Below, piece after piece: positions 43,676 through 52,198 of a stretch of 64,000 nucleotides of DNA. The DNA comes from Amnibacterium sp. CER49. GTDB taxonomy: Bacteria; Actinomycetota; Actinomycetes; Actinomycetales; Microbacteriaceae. Position numbers and translations under genes: made by a program. The notes below the pieces were generated by a model. It made no database searches. It saw only the letters and a program-made list of their open reading frames with translations, and was not told the origin of the DNA. The stretch covers positions 558,001 through 622,000 of the forward strand of contig NZ_JARVWQ010000002.1 of the NCBI RefSeq assembly GCF_029846255.1, written 5' to 3'. The stretch's first letter is position 1; every line of letters begins with the position of its first letter.

Positions 43676-45997
43676 TCAGGCCGGCTCGCCCTCGGCGACC
43701 GTGAGGCGGGCGCGAGCGGCGCGGGCGGCGGACACGAGGTTCGTGAGCGACGCAACGGTCTCCTCGTACCCGCGGGTCTTCAGCCCGCAGTCCGGGTTCA
43801 CCCAGAGCCGGTCGGCGGGGACGGCGGCGAGCGACACCGCGAGGTGCGACGCCACCTCCTGCTCGCCCGGGACCCGTGGCGAGTGGATGTCCCAGACGCC
43901 CGGGCCGATGCCGCGGGCGAAGCCGGACTCGCGCACGGCGTCGACGACCTCCATGCGGCTGCGGCTCGCCTCGATGCTCGTCACGTCGGCGTCGAGGCCG
44001 TCGATCGCGTCGATCACCTCGGCGAACTCCGAGTAGCAGAGGTGCGTGTGCACCTGCGTCGAGGGGGCGGCGCCGCCGGTCGCGAGCCGGAACGCGCCGA
44101 CCGACCAGCGGAGGTACTCGGGCTGGCGGGCGCGGCTGAGCGGGAGGAGCTCGCGCAGCGCGGGCTCGTCGACCTGCACGATGCGGATGCCCGCCGCTTC
44201 GAGGTCGGCGATCTCGTCGCGGAGGGCGAGGGCGACCTGGTCGGCGGTGGCGCCGAGCGGCTGGTCGTCGCGCACGAACGACCAGGCGAGGATCGTGACC
44301 GGCCCGGTCAGCATGCCCTTCACCGGACGCGGGGTGCGGCTCTGCGCGAACCTCGACCAGCGCACCGTGATCGGTGCCGGCCGGGTCACGTCGCCCCAGA
44401 GGATCGACGGCCGCGTGCAGCGGGAGCCGTACGACTGCACCCAGCCGTGGACCGTCGTGGCGAAGCCGTCGAGCGCCTCCGCGAAGTACTGGACCATGTC
44501 GTTCCGCTCGGGCTCGCCGTGCACGAGGACGTCGAGCCCGAGGTCCTCCTGCAGCTCGATCACCCGGGCGATCTCGTCGCGGATCGCCGTCTCGTAGGCC
44601 TCGGCGGTCAGCTCGCCCTTGGCGAGCCGGACGCGGAGCCGGCGCACCTCGTCCGTCTGCGGGAAGGAGCCGATCGTCGTGGTCGGCAGGGGCGGCAGCC
44701 CGAGGCCGTGCTGGGCGGCGACCCGCTGCGGGTACGGCGCCCGGGAGCGCTCCCCCGGCCCGACCGCCTCGACGCGGCGCCGGACCGCGGGGATCCGCAC
44801 CCCCGGCACCGCCGCCCACTCGGCGATCGCGCGGTCGCTGTCGGCGAGATCCTCCGCGATGCTCGCCCGTCCCCGCTCGACGGCGCGGGCGAGCAGTGCG
44901 ACCTCCCGGACCTTCTGGTCGGCGAACGCGAGCCGGCGGCGCAGCGGGGCCGGCAGGTCGGGCTCGTCGTCGACGTCGTGCGGCACGTGCAGGAGCGAGG
45001 CCGCGGTGCTGACGACGAGCCGGCGGGCGAGCGGGGCGACCGCGTCGAGCCGGTCGAGCGCGACCGCGAGGTCGGCGCGCCACACGTTGCGCCCGTCGAC
45101 GACGCCGGCGACGAGCGTCTTCGCGGCGAGGCCGGCCCGGACCTCGTCATCGAGCGCGACGGGCAGGTCGCCGCGGACGAGGTCGAGCGCGACGGCCTCC
45201 ACCGGGCTCGTCGCGAGCGCCCGGAGGGCCGGCGCCGGCAGCGTGCCCCAGGTCGCCGCGACGAGCAGCGAGGGGCGGCCGTCGGCCGCGCCGAGCACCC
45301 CGTAGGTGCGGGCCGCGGCGTCGGCGAGCTCGGCGGGGCGGGCGGCCAGGCTCTCGGACACGAGCGCGGGCTCGTCGAGCTGCACCCACTCGGCGCCCGC
45401 GTCGGCCAGCGCGCGCAGCACGGCCGCGTACACCGGGAGGAGGTCGTCGAGCCGCTCGAGCGGAGCGGTGCGCGCGGAGGGGTCCTTGCTGAGGGCGAGG
45501 AGCGTCACCGGGCCGACGAGCACCGGCCGGGGAACCAGGCCTTCCGCCACGGCCTCGCCGACGAGCGCGGCGAGACGGTCCGCATTCGGAGTGAAGGTCG
45601 TGCTCTCGTCGATCTCCGGCACCAGGTAGTGGTAGTTCGAGTCGAACCACTTCGTCATCTCGAGCGGCGGCTGCTCGTCGGTGCCGCGCGCGAGCGCGAA
45701 GAGCGTGTCGAGCGCGCCTGGAGCCGCTGCACCGAAGCGGCCGGGCACCGCGCCGACGGCGAGCGCCGTGTCGAGCACCTGGTCGTAGAGGCTGAAGCTC
45801 TCCGGCACGCCGGAGGCCGCGTCGAGGCCCAGCTCGACGAGCCGGCGGCGGACCGCTGCGCGCGACGCCGCCGCGCGACGCTCGAGCTCGGCCGCGTCGA
45901 TGCGGCCGGCCCAGTACGCCTCGAGGGCGTGCTTCAGCTCGCGGCGGCGCCCGATGCGGGGGTAGCCCAGGACGGTGGCGATCGGGAGATCGGTCAT
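43676..45997 (-). CDS. metE: Cobalamin-independent methionine synthase
   Basis: A 773-residue cytosolic enzyme that transfers the methyl group of 5-methyl-THF-polyglutamate to homocysteine. Both barrels are complete. Zn ligands are visible in the C-terminal barrel: VHTHLCYSEF (His and Cys) and WVNPDCGLKTRGYEE (Cys). The N-terminal GYPRIGRRRELKHALEAYW and SFPQTDEVRRLR linker are standard. Its ATG overlaps the metF stop (ATGA), so metF supplies the methyl donor for metE in a coupled operon. Confidence 0.96.
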   Translation of the reverse strand: MTDLPIATVLGYPRIGRRRELKHALEAYWAGRIDAAELERRAAASRAAVRRRLVELGLDAASGVPESFSLYDQVLDTALAVGAVPGRFGAAAPGALDTLFALARGTDEQPPLEMTKWFDSNYHYLVPEIDESTTFTPNADRLAALVGEAVAEGLVPRPVLVGPVTLLALSKDPSARTAPLERLDDLLPVYAAVLRALADAGAEWVQLDEPALVSESLAARPAELADAAARTYGVLGAADGRPSLLVAATWGTLPAPALRALATSPVEAVALDLVRGDLPVALDDEVRAGLAAKTLVAGVVDGRNVWRADLAVALDRLDAVAPLARRLVVSTAASLLHVPHDVDDEPDLPAPLRRRLAFADQKVREVALLARAVERGRASIAEDLADSDRAIAEWAAVPGVRIPAVRRRVEAVGPGERSRAPYPQRVAAQHGLGLPPLPTTTIGSFPQTDEVRRLRVRLAKGELTAEAYETAIRDEIARVIELQEDLGLDVLVHGEPERNDMVQYFAEALDGFATTVHGWVQSYGSRCTRPSILWGDVTRPAPITVRWSRFAQSRTPRPVKGMLTGPVTILAWSFVRDDQPLGATADQVALALRDEIADLEAAGIRIVQVDEPALRELLPLSRARQPEYLRWSVGAFRLATGGAAPSTQVHTHLCYSEFAEVIDAIDGLDADVTSIEASRSRMEVVDAVRESGFARGIGPGVWDIHSPRVPGEQEVASHLAVSLAAVPADRLWVNPDCGLKTRGYEETVASLTNLVSAARAARARLTVAEGEPA

Positions 45998-46926
45998 TTC
46001 GGCTCCTTGCTTGCAGCGGCGGCTCGCGCGGCCCCGAGGCCGAGGCGGTCGAGCACGTCGAGGACGGCGTCCGTGCGGTTCAGGGTGTAGAGGTGCAGGG
46101 CGGGAGCGCCCGCAGCGAGCAGGGCCTCCGCGAAGCGCACGGCGGCGGCGACCCCGATCTCGTGGCGGCCCTCCTCGGTCGGCTCCACCTCGAGCGCGAT
46201 CGCGAGATCGGTCGGCTCGTCCTCGCCGGACAGCTCGAGCATCCGGCGCAGCCGCGCGAGGCTCGTGACGGGCAGCAGCCCGGGCACGATCGGGATCGTG
46301 ATGCCCCAGGCCCGGGCACGGGCGACGAACGCGGCGTAGTCGTCCGCGTGGAAGAACAGCTGCGTGATCGCGAGCTCGGCGCCCGCGACCTGCTTGGCGA
46401 GCAGCGCGTCGAGGGAACCGGCGCGCGATCGGGCCCCCGGATGCCCGTTCACGAACGCTGCGACGGCGACGCGCGCCCGATCCTCCTGCTGCTCGGGTGC
46501 CAGCGCGTCGGGCACCGTCGCTTCGGACCACTCGCGCCGCTCCGCCTGCACCCGGTGGAGCAGCTGGACGAGCTCCGCGGCCGTGCGCAGCCCGGTCGGC
46601 GCTCCGGTCGCGGCCGCGTCGCCCCGCACCGCGAGGAACCGACGGGCGCCGAGATCGAGGAGCCGACGGGCGGTGGCCGTGATCTCGGCGGGCGTGCGTC
46701 CCGCGCAGGTGAGGTGCGCCATCACGTCCACCGGCGTGCGCTCGACCACGGTGCGGACGAGGTCGAGCGAGGCGGCGACGGTGGATCCGGACGCCCCGTA
46801 GGTCACCGACAGGAACTCGGGCTGCGTCGCCGCGAGCGTGTCGATCACCCCCGGGAGCGCCGCGCCCGAGGCGGCGCTGCGCGGTGGGTAGAGCTCGAAC
46901 GAGTGCGTGACCCTCGGATCCGCCAT
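45994..46926 (-). CDS. metF: 5,10-methylenetetrahydrofolate reductase
   Basis: A 310-residue FAD enzyme that reduces 5,10-methylene-THF to 5-methyl-THF. Family segments: THSFELYPPR, FLSVTYGASGST, DVMAHLTCAGRT, RFLAVRGDA, AITQLFFHADDYAAFV, PIVPGLLPVTS and LHLYTLNRTDAV. GGAAGGGGCG precedes the ATG at 46926. First gene of the metF-metE operon; links to folD chemistry at the window's left side. Confidence 0.95.
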   Translation of the reverse strand: MADPRVTHSFELYPPRSAASGAALPGVIDTLAATQPEFLSVTYGASGSTVAASLDLVRTVVERTPVDVMAHLTCAGRTPAEITATARRLLDLGARRFLAVRGDAAATGAPTGLRTAAELVQLLHRVQAERREWSEATVPDALAPEQQEDRARVAVAAFVNGHPGARSRAGSLDALLAKQVAGAELAITQLFFHADDYAAFVARARAWGITIPIVPGLLPVTSLARLRRMLELSGEDEPTDLAIALEVEPTEEGRHEIGVAAAVRFAEALLAAGAPALHLYTLNRTDAVLDVLDRLGLGAARAAAASKEPK

Positions 46927-47026
46927 CGCTTCGCCCCTTCCCACACGCTGGAGCCGCCCCGCGGTCCTGCAGGGCGGTTCGCGGGCGCCGGGCTCGGCTG
47001 TCGCTGCACCCGACGAGCGGGTGGTG
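46927..47026 (-). other. Structured ~100-nt 5' leader of metF-metE
   Basis: From the predicted start near 47026 the leader can form a GCACC/GGGTGC-type hairpin and a stable ACCGCC/GGCGG hairpin that ends just before the ribosome-binding site. It does not match a riboswitch consensus that I can recall with confidence. Some segments recall SAM-class riboswitches, but the resemblance is weak. Confidence 0.35.
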
Positions 47027-47032
47027 CGGGCC

Positions 47033-47070
47033 AGCGTAGGAAGGCGGAGGCGTCCTGTCACCCCTGTGAC
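47033..47070 (-). promoter_or_regulatory. Promoter of metF-metE with overlapping palindrome
   Basis: On the minus strand: GTGACA (47061-47056), 17 nt, TACGCT (47038-47033). The -35 hexamer is part of the inverted repeat GTCAC-AGGG-GTGAC (47057-47070), a likely operator. Spacing is optimal. Confidence 0.65.
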
Positions 47071-47106
47071 GGAGCGTGACGGCGGTGGGTCTGCGCCGCT
47101 GCGCGG

Positions 47107-47148
47107 AAGGGCCCGGCCGGAGCGCGGGTTGCGCCCCGGCCGGGCCTT
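47107..47148 (-). terminator. Hairpin terminator after the monooxygenase-fold gene
   Basis: GCCCGGCCGG (47111-47120) pairs with 47136-47145, extended by AAGG/CCTT with one bulge. It lies 18 nt after the stop at 47166 and upstream of the metF promoter. Confidence 0.8.
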
Positions 47149-47165
47149 CGGGAGAGCGCCGCCGG

Positions 47166-47465
47166 TCAGGAGGCCCGGCGGAGCCGCTTCACCTGCATCG
47201 GCCCGGCGAGCAGGTCGCCGGAGGCCGCCAGGAAGGAACCCACGTGCGGCAACGTGTTGTGCTCGACGAGGGCGGCCTCGTCGAGCCACTCCTCGCAGAG
47301 CACGAACCGGTCGGCGACGTCCGTCTCCTCGAGCACGTCGTACCGGATGCAGCCCGCGTCCGCCCGGCTCCGGGCGGCGAGCAGCGCGAGCTCGTCCCGC
47401 AGCCGCTTCCCGGCCTCGGCGCGCGCCTGCAGCGTCACGAGGAGCGTCACCGGCTCCGGGCTCAC
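47166..47465 (-). CDS. Antibiotic biosynthesis monooxygenase-fold (YgiN-like) protein
   Basis: A 99-residue dimeric alpha/beta ferredoxin-like protein (ABM family): VTLLVTLQARAEAGKRL, CIRYDVLEETDVADRFVLCEEW and LPHVGSFL are typical. The GTG at 47465 overlaps the upstream Gfo/Idh stop (GTGA). ABM proteins next to Gfo/Idh and TIM-barrel isomerases are usual in sugar/inositol-type loci, where the role is unclear. Confidence 0.88.
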   Translation of the reverse strand: MSPEPVTLLVTLQARAEAGKRLRDELALLAARSRADAGCIRYDVLEETDVADRFVLCEEWLDEAALVEHNTLPHVGSFLAASGDLLAGPMQVKRLRRAS

Positions 47466-48661
47466 GACGACACCGCTCCGGTCGGGGCCGGCACGTCGAC
47501 CGTCGGCACAGGCACCCAGGCGCCGCTCTCCCCCGACTCGACGATGGCGTCGTCGATCAGCGCGGTCTGGTAGCCGTCGCGGAAGCTCGGGCTCACCTCC
47601 GTGCCCTCGGCGATGGCGGTGAAGAAGTCGTGCGCCTCGATGATCTTCGTCTCGCCGTACCCGATGCCGAGCGCCGGGATCGGCCAGAGCGCGCTGCCGT
47701 TCGGGTGCGCGGGACCGGTGTAGATCGTCCGGAACCCGCGGCGGTCGCCCGGGTCGTCGGCGAACGCGACCTGGAGCTCGTCCCGTCGCTCGTAGTTGAA
47801 GAAGATCGACCCCTTCGTGCCGTGCACCTCGAAGGTGATGTAGTTGTTGCGCCCGTGCCCGTTGCGGGTCGCCTCGATCGAGCCCACCGCACCGCTCGCG
47901 AACCGGATCATCGTCATGACCTCGTCGTCGACGTCCACGGGGCCGCGCGGCCCGTCGCCGCCCCGCGTCGTCCCGAGCGAGTCCGCGCCGCCGGACTGCA
48001 GCGGCCGGTCGGTGATGAACGTCGAGAGCAGCGCGCTCACCTGCGCGAAGTCGCCGACCAGGTAGCGGGCGATGTCGATCACGTGGGTCGCGATGTCGCC
48101 GAGCGCGCCGGAGCCGGCGATCGCCTTCTGGAAGCGCCACGACAGCGGCGAGTCCGGGTCGGCGCTCCAGTCCTGCAGGTAGGTGCCGCGGAAGTTCGTG
48201 ACGGTGCCGATCGCGCCCTCGTCGATGAACCGCTTCGCCAGCGCGACGGCGGGGGTGCGGCGGTAGTTGAACGCGACCATGTTGACGACGCCGGCCTCGA
48301 CCACGGCCTCGTACATCGCCCGCGCCTCCTCGCTCGTGCGCGCCAGCGGCTTCTCGCTGATGATGTGCTTGCCCGCCCGTGCCGCGGCGATCGCGATCTC
48401 GGCGTGCAGGTGGTTCGGCGTGGCGATGTCGACCACGTCGATCTCCGGGTCGTCGATGACGGTGCGCCAGTCGCCGGTGGACCGCTCGAAGCCGAACCGG
48501 CGCGAGGCCTCCTCGGCCAGCTGCTCGTTCGCCTCGGCGATGGTCCTCCGGACGGGCATCGCCGGTGCGGGCCAGAAGAACATCGGCATCGCGGCGTAGG
48601 CCAGCGAGTGCGCCTTGCCCATGAAGCCGGCCCCGATGAGCCCGACGTTGAGTTCCTTCAC
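47462..48661 (-). CDS. Gfo/Idh/MocA-family oxidoreductase
   Basis: A 399-residue NAD(P)-dependent oxidoreductase: VGLIGAGFMGKAHSLAY at the start, the catalytic EKPLARTSEEA segment, and a YQ/DxxxH-type site in GDIATHVIDIARYL. The C-terminal domain (VHGTKGSIFFNYER) is typical. GTG at 48661 with AAAGGAA upstream. Follows the isomerase gene by 61 bp and overlaps the ABM gene; these three form an operon beside the CUT2 importer. Confidence 0.94.
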   Translation of the reverse strand: MKELNVGLIGAGFMGKAHSLAYAAMPMFFWPAPAMPVRRTIAEANEQLAEEASRRFGFERSTGDWRTVIDDPEIDVVDIATPNHLHAEIAIAAARAGKHIISEKPLARTSEEARAMYEAVVEAGVVNMVAFNYRRTPAVALAKRFIDEGAIGTVTNFRGTYLQDWSADPDSPLSWRFQKAIAGSGALGDIATHVIDIARYLVGDFAQVSALLSTFITDRPLQSGGADSLGTTRGGDGPRGPVDVDDEVMTMIRFASGAVGSIEATRNGHGRNNYITFEVHGTKGSIFFNYERRDELQVAFADDPGDRRGFRTIYTGPAHPNGSALWPIPALGIGYGETKIIEAHDFFTAIAEGTEVSPSFRDGYQTALIDDAIVESGESGAWVPVPTVDVPAPTGAVSS

Positions 48662-48722
48662 GTTCGATTCCTTTCGATACGGGCCGCGGTCGTGGCCGTG
48701 GGTGCGGGTGCGGTGCGGGTGC

Positions 48723-49550
48723 TCAGTGCTGCGCTGCCAGCAGGCGGTCGAGGTAGGCCTTGCTGATGCGGGCCGCCTCGGCGGGGTCCCCTTCGTACGC
48801 GTCGAGCTCGACCATGAGCCAGCTGTCGTAGCCGGTCTCGCGGATCGCGGCGATCACGTCGGGGAGGTCGATCACGCCCTGGCCGAGCGGCAGGAACGCG
48901 AACGGGTCAGGACGGAGGTCCTTCAGGTGCACGTGCCGCAGCCGGTCGGGGTACCGCCGGATCAGCGCGGCCGGGTCGCCGCCGCCGGCGGCCAGGTGCG
49001 CGGTGTCCGGGCAGAACCCGATGCGGGTGAGCTGGAGCACGTGCTCGAGCTCGTCCGGGTTCTCGACGATGGTGCTGAGGTGGGGGTGGTAGCTCGCCGT
49101 CAGGCCGAACTCCTCCGCGATGTCCGTGACGCGGTCGAGGCTCTGGCCGAGCCGGCGGTAGTCGTCGTCCTGGGTGCCCGCCGCCCGGCGCGCACCGCCG
49201 CCGACCACGAGGCGCTCGGCTCCGAACGTGGCCGCGAGCTCGGCCGCCCGGCGGATCCGGTGCAGCTCGTCGGGGAGGATGTCGGCGTAGATGAAGTTGG
49301 CGCCCGTGTAGACGCTGACGAGGCGAAGCCCCGCGTCGTCGAGCGCGCCGCGCAGCGCGTCGGGGCGCTCGGCGTAGTCGGCGACGTTGCCGTCGAACAT
49401 CTCCACCCCGGCGTACCCCGCCGCGCCGATCTCCCGGATCGCGTCGGTCGTCGAGCCGTTCGCCCGGTAGAAGAGGTCCTTGACGCTCGTCACCCCGGTG
49501 GGCTCGCCGACGACGCCACCCCAGGTGATCGTGCAGTAGCCGATGTTCAT
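48723..49550 (-). CDS. Sugar phosphate isomerase/epimerase (TIM barrel)
   Basis: A 275-residue AP_endonuc_2-fold protein of the inosose dehydratase/tagatose epimerase group. Metal-ligand motifs: GVEMFDGN, TASYHPHLST, GFCPDTAHLAAGG, RHVHLKDLR and WLMVELDAYEGD. AGGAGGAAC precedes the ATG at 49550. With the Gfo/Idh and ABM genes it likely converts the sugar or cyclitol imported by the neighbouring transporter. Exact reaction (epimerisation, dehydration or keto-glycoside cleavage) is not known. Confidence 0.9.
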   Translation of the reverse strand: MNIGYCTITWGGVVGEPTGVTSVKDLFYRANGSTTDAIREIGAAGYAGVEMFDGNVADYAERPDALRGALDDAGLRLVSVYTGANFIYADILPDELHRIRRAAELAATFGAERLVVGGGARRAAGTQDDDYRRLGQSLDRVTDIAEEFGLTASYHPHLSTIVENPDELEHVLQLTRIGFCPDTAHLAAGGGDPAALIRRYPDRLRHVHLKDLRPDPFAFLPLGQGVIDLPDVIAAIRETGYDSWLMVELDAYEGDPAEAARISKAYLDRLLAAQH

Positions 49551-49647
49551 CGTTCCTCCTTCGTGCTGGTGCGGTGCTCGGCTCCGCGCGACGGCGCGCG
49601 GACCGGACCGGCGCAGGCGCGACGCCTCGCCGGGGACGACGGACGGG

Positions 49648-50634
49648 TCACTTCTTCTTCGCCAGCGCGACGGCGAGGATGATGATCGCGCCGCGGATGA
49701 TCTGCTGCTGGCTGCTGTCGAGCCCGGCGAGGACCAGGCCGTTGTTGATGAGCCCGATCAGCAGGGCGCCGAAGGCGGTGCCGACCACCGTCCCCGCGCC
49801 GCCGAAGAGGCTGGTGCCGCCGAGGATCACCGCGGCGATGGCGGAGAGCTCGTCCCCCTCACCCCACTGGAACCGGCCCGACTGCAGCCGGCCGGCGTAG
49901 AGCATGCCCGCGAGGCTGGCGACGACCGCCGAGACGAGCAGCACGGTGAACGTGATGCGCCGGGTGCGGATACCGGTGTACTGCGCCGCGCTGCGGTTCC
50001 CGCCCGTGGCGAGCACCTGGCGGCCGTACCGCGTCCGGCCGAGCACGACCGCGCCCACCGCGACGGCGACGACCGCCCAGATGACGAGCACCGGGACGGG
50101 ACCGATGCTGCCCGAGCCGAAGAGGTTGTTGAACGTGTCGTCGAGGATCGGTTCCGGCGCCGAGTTGGTGATGTACTGCGCCGTCCCGGCGGCGACGCCG
50201 AGCATCCCGAGGGTGACGAGGAACGACGGGATGCCGAGGAGGCTGACGAGGGCCCCGTTGATCGATCCGACGACGACCCCGACGAGCAGGCCGGCGAGGA
50301 TGCCCGGGACCAGGCCGAACGCCGACACGGTCATCGCGGCCGTCACGCTCGACAGGCCCGCGACCGACCCGACGCTCAGGTCGATCTCGGCGGCCGAGAT
50401 GACGAAGGTCATCCCGACGGCGATCACGGCGATCGTCGCCGTCTGGCTGAGGATGTTCAGCAGGTTGTTTGGCGACAGGAACCCCTGGTTGCCGAGCAGG
50501 ACCGCGAAGAAGATGAAGACGACGACGAAGCCGATGTAGATGACGTAGCGGCGCCAGTCGAGGTCGCGGAAGAAGCCGCCGCGCGCGCTGCGTGGCGTCG
50601 GTTCGAGCACAACGCTCGGCTCGGTCTTGGTCAT
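49648..50634 (-). CDS. CUT2 sugar ABC transporter permease, RbsC type
   Basis: A 328-residue inner-membrane permease with about ten hydrophobic segments. Family signatures: AVGMTFVISAAEIDLSVGSVAG, SFLVTLGM and ILGGTSLFGGAGTVVGTAFGA. The start overlaps the stop of the ATPase gene (ATGA). Third gene of the CUT2 importer operon. Ligand class (ribose, rhamnose, inositol, other) is not fixed by the permease. Confidence 0.94.
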   Translation of the reverse strand: MTKTEPSVVLEPTPRSARGGFFRDLDWRRYVIYIGFVVVFIFFAVLLGNQGFLSPNNLLNILSQTATIAVIAVGMTFVISAAEIDLSVGSVAGLSSVTAAMTVSAFGLVPGILAGLLVGVVVGSINGALVSLLGIPSFLVTLGMLGVAAGTAQYITNSAPEPILDDTFNNLFGSGSIGPVPVLVIWAVVAVAVGAVVLGRTRYGRQVLATGGNRSAAQYTGIRTRRITFTVLLVSAVVASLAGMLYAGRLQSGRFQWGEGDELSAIAAVILGGTSLFGGAGTVVGTAFGALLIGLINNGLVLAGLDSSQQQIIRGAIIILAVALAKKK

Positions 50635-52139
50635 GACTGCACTCCCTGCACTGCGAGTTGAAGCGATTCCTCGTCCGCGATGTCCCGCCGCGGAAGGTCT
50701 TCGACGATGGAGCCGTCCCGCACCACGAGGACGCGGTCGCTGACCGCGAGCAGCTCGGGGTACTCGGACGAGATGATGAGCACCGCGCGGCCCTCGTCGG
50801 CCAGCCCCCGGATCCGGTCGAGGATCTCGCTCTTGGTGCCGATGTCGACGCCCGCGGTCGGTTCGTCGAGGATGAGGATGCTGGGGTCGGTCCCGAGCCA
50901 CTTGGCGAGCACGACCTTCTGCTGGTTGCCGCCGGAGAGCAGCCTCACCGGGCGTCCCGGATGCGCCACCTTCACGCCGAAGCGCTCGATCAGGGACTGC
51001 GCGAGCACCCGGCCGGCCGGGAGGTCGAGCAGCGGCCCCCGCCGGATGCGGCCGAGCAGCGGCAGCAGCAGGTTCTCCCGCACCGAGTGGTCGAGCACGA
51101 GCCCCTGGTCGCGCCGGTCCTCCGGGATCAGCGCCAGCCCGGCGGCGATCGCTCGATCCGGCGACGAGACGTTCGCCTTCTCGCCCCGGATCAGGACCTC
51201 GCCGCTCCGGATGGGGTCGATGCCGAACAGCGCCCTGGCGAGCTCGGTGCGGCCGCTGCCCATGAGGCCGGCGAGTCCCACGATCTCCCCGGCCCGCACC
51301 GCGAACGACACGTCGCGGACCCGCGGTCCCGCGTTCAGGTCGCGCACCTCGAGCAGCACCTCGGACGCGGCCGCGGCCTCGCGGGACCGGTAGGTCAGCT
51401 CGCCCTCGATCTTCTTACCCACGATGCCTTCGACGATCTCAGCCGGCGTGGTGTCGGCGAGCGTCGAGGTGAAGAGCGTGCGGCCGTCCCGGAGCACGGT
51501 GATCCGATCGGCGACCCGGTAGATCTCGTCCATGCGGTGCGAGATGTAGATGATCGAGATGCCGCGGGCCTTCAGCCGCTCGATGAGGGCGAAGAGCGCC
51601 TCGGTCTCGTGCTTCGCGAGGCTCGCGGTGGGCTCGTCCATGATGAGCACGCGGGCGTTCTGCGCGAGCGCCTTCGCGATCTCGGTGAGCTGCCAGTAGG
51701 CCGTCCCGAGCCGGCCGACCTCGGCCTTGGGGTCGATGTCGACGGCCATCTCCTGGAGCACGGTGCGGGCGCGCCGCACCCCCTCCCGGTCGTCGACGAG
51801 CCCGCCGCGCATCGGTTCGACGCCGAGGAAGATGTTCTGCGCGACGGTGAGGCTCGGCACGAGGCTGAACTCCTGGAACACCATCCCGATGCCGGCCGCC
51901 TTCGCGTCCTGGATCGAGGTGATGCTCACCGGCTCGCCCTCGATGAGGATCTCGCCGGAGGTGGGCTGGTACACGCCCTGGATGATCTTCATCAGGGTCG
52001 ACTTGCCCGCGCCGTTGCCGCCGGCGAGGGCGTGGGCCTCGCCTTGACGGACGGCGAAGTCGACGTCCGTCAGCACCGTGACGGGGCCGAAGCTCTTGGA
52101 GATCCTGCGCGTCTCCACCGCGTTGACCGCCTGCGTCAT
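50631..52139 (-). CDS. CUT2 sugar ABC transporter ATP-binding protein, RbsA type
   Basis: A 502-residue protein with two ATPase domains. N-terminal domain: Walker A GGNGAGKST (~40), Walker B VLIMDEPTAS; its signature motif is degenerate (LGTAYWQLTEIAKAL). C-terminal domain: the P-loop is replaced by GLMGSGRTE as is normal for CUT2, with a good signature LLSGGNQQKVVLAKWL and Walker B ILILDEPTAGVD. So one composite site is likely active. Separated from the binding-protein gene by a perfect hairpin. Confidence 0.95.
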   Translation of the reverse strand: MTQAVNAVETRRISKSFGPVTVLTDVDFAVRQGEAHALAGGNGAGKSTLMKIIQGVYQPTSGEILIEGEPVSITSIQDAKAAGIGMVFQEFSLVPSLTVAQNIFLGVEPMRGGLVDDREGVRRARTVLQEMAVDIDPKAEVGRLGTAYWQLTEIAKALAQNARVLIMDEPTASLAKHETEALFALIERLKARGISIIYISHRMDEIYRVADRITVLRDGRTLFTSTLADTTPAEIVEGIVGKKIEGELTYRSREAAAASEVLLEVRDLNAGPRVRDVSFAVRAGEIVGLAGLMGSGRTELARALFGIDPIRSGEVLIRGEKANVSSPDRAIAAGLALIPEDRRDQGLVLDHSVRENLLLPLLGRIRRGPLLDLPAGRVLAQSLIERFGVKVAHPGRPVRLLSGGNQQKVVLAKWLGTDPSILILDEPTAGVDIGTKSEILDRIRGLADEGRAVLIISSEYPELLAVSDRVLVVRDGSIVEDLPRRDIADEESLQLAVQGVQS

Positions 52140-52159
52140 GTCGGCTGCTCCTCTGTTCG

Positions 52160-52193
52160 CGGATGCGGCGCCGCTGGTGCGGCGCCGCATCCG
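52160..52193 (-). terminator. Perfect 14-bp hairpin between binding-protein and ATPase genes
   Basis: CGGATGCGGCGCCG and its exact complement flank a 6-nt loop, 6 nt after the binding-protein stop and 21 nt before the ATPase start. It probably reduces readthrough or stabilises the upstream mRNA, so that more binding protein than ATPase is made. Confidence 0.75.
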
Positions 52194-52198
52194 GCGGA

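Noticed and set aside
46945-47037. 7-bp closing helix ACGCTGG/CCAGCGT around the metF leader, at first read as a SAM-riboswitch P1
   Set aside because: Its 5' arm coincides with the -10 hexamer TACGCT of a well-spaced promoter, so it would not be complete in the transcript; other consensus elements did not fit clearly.
48655-48680. TTCGATTC-like T-loop suggesting a tRNA
   Set aside because: No acceptor, D or anticodon arm can be folded around it; it is the ribosome-binding region of the Gfo/Idh gene.
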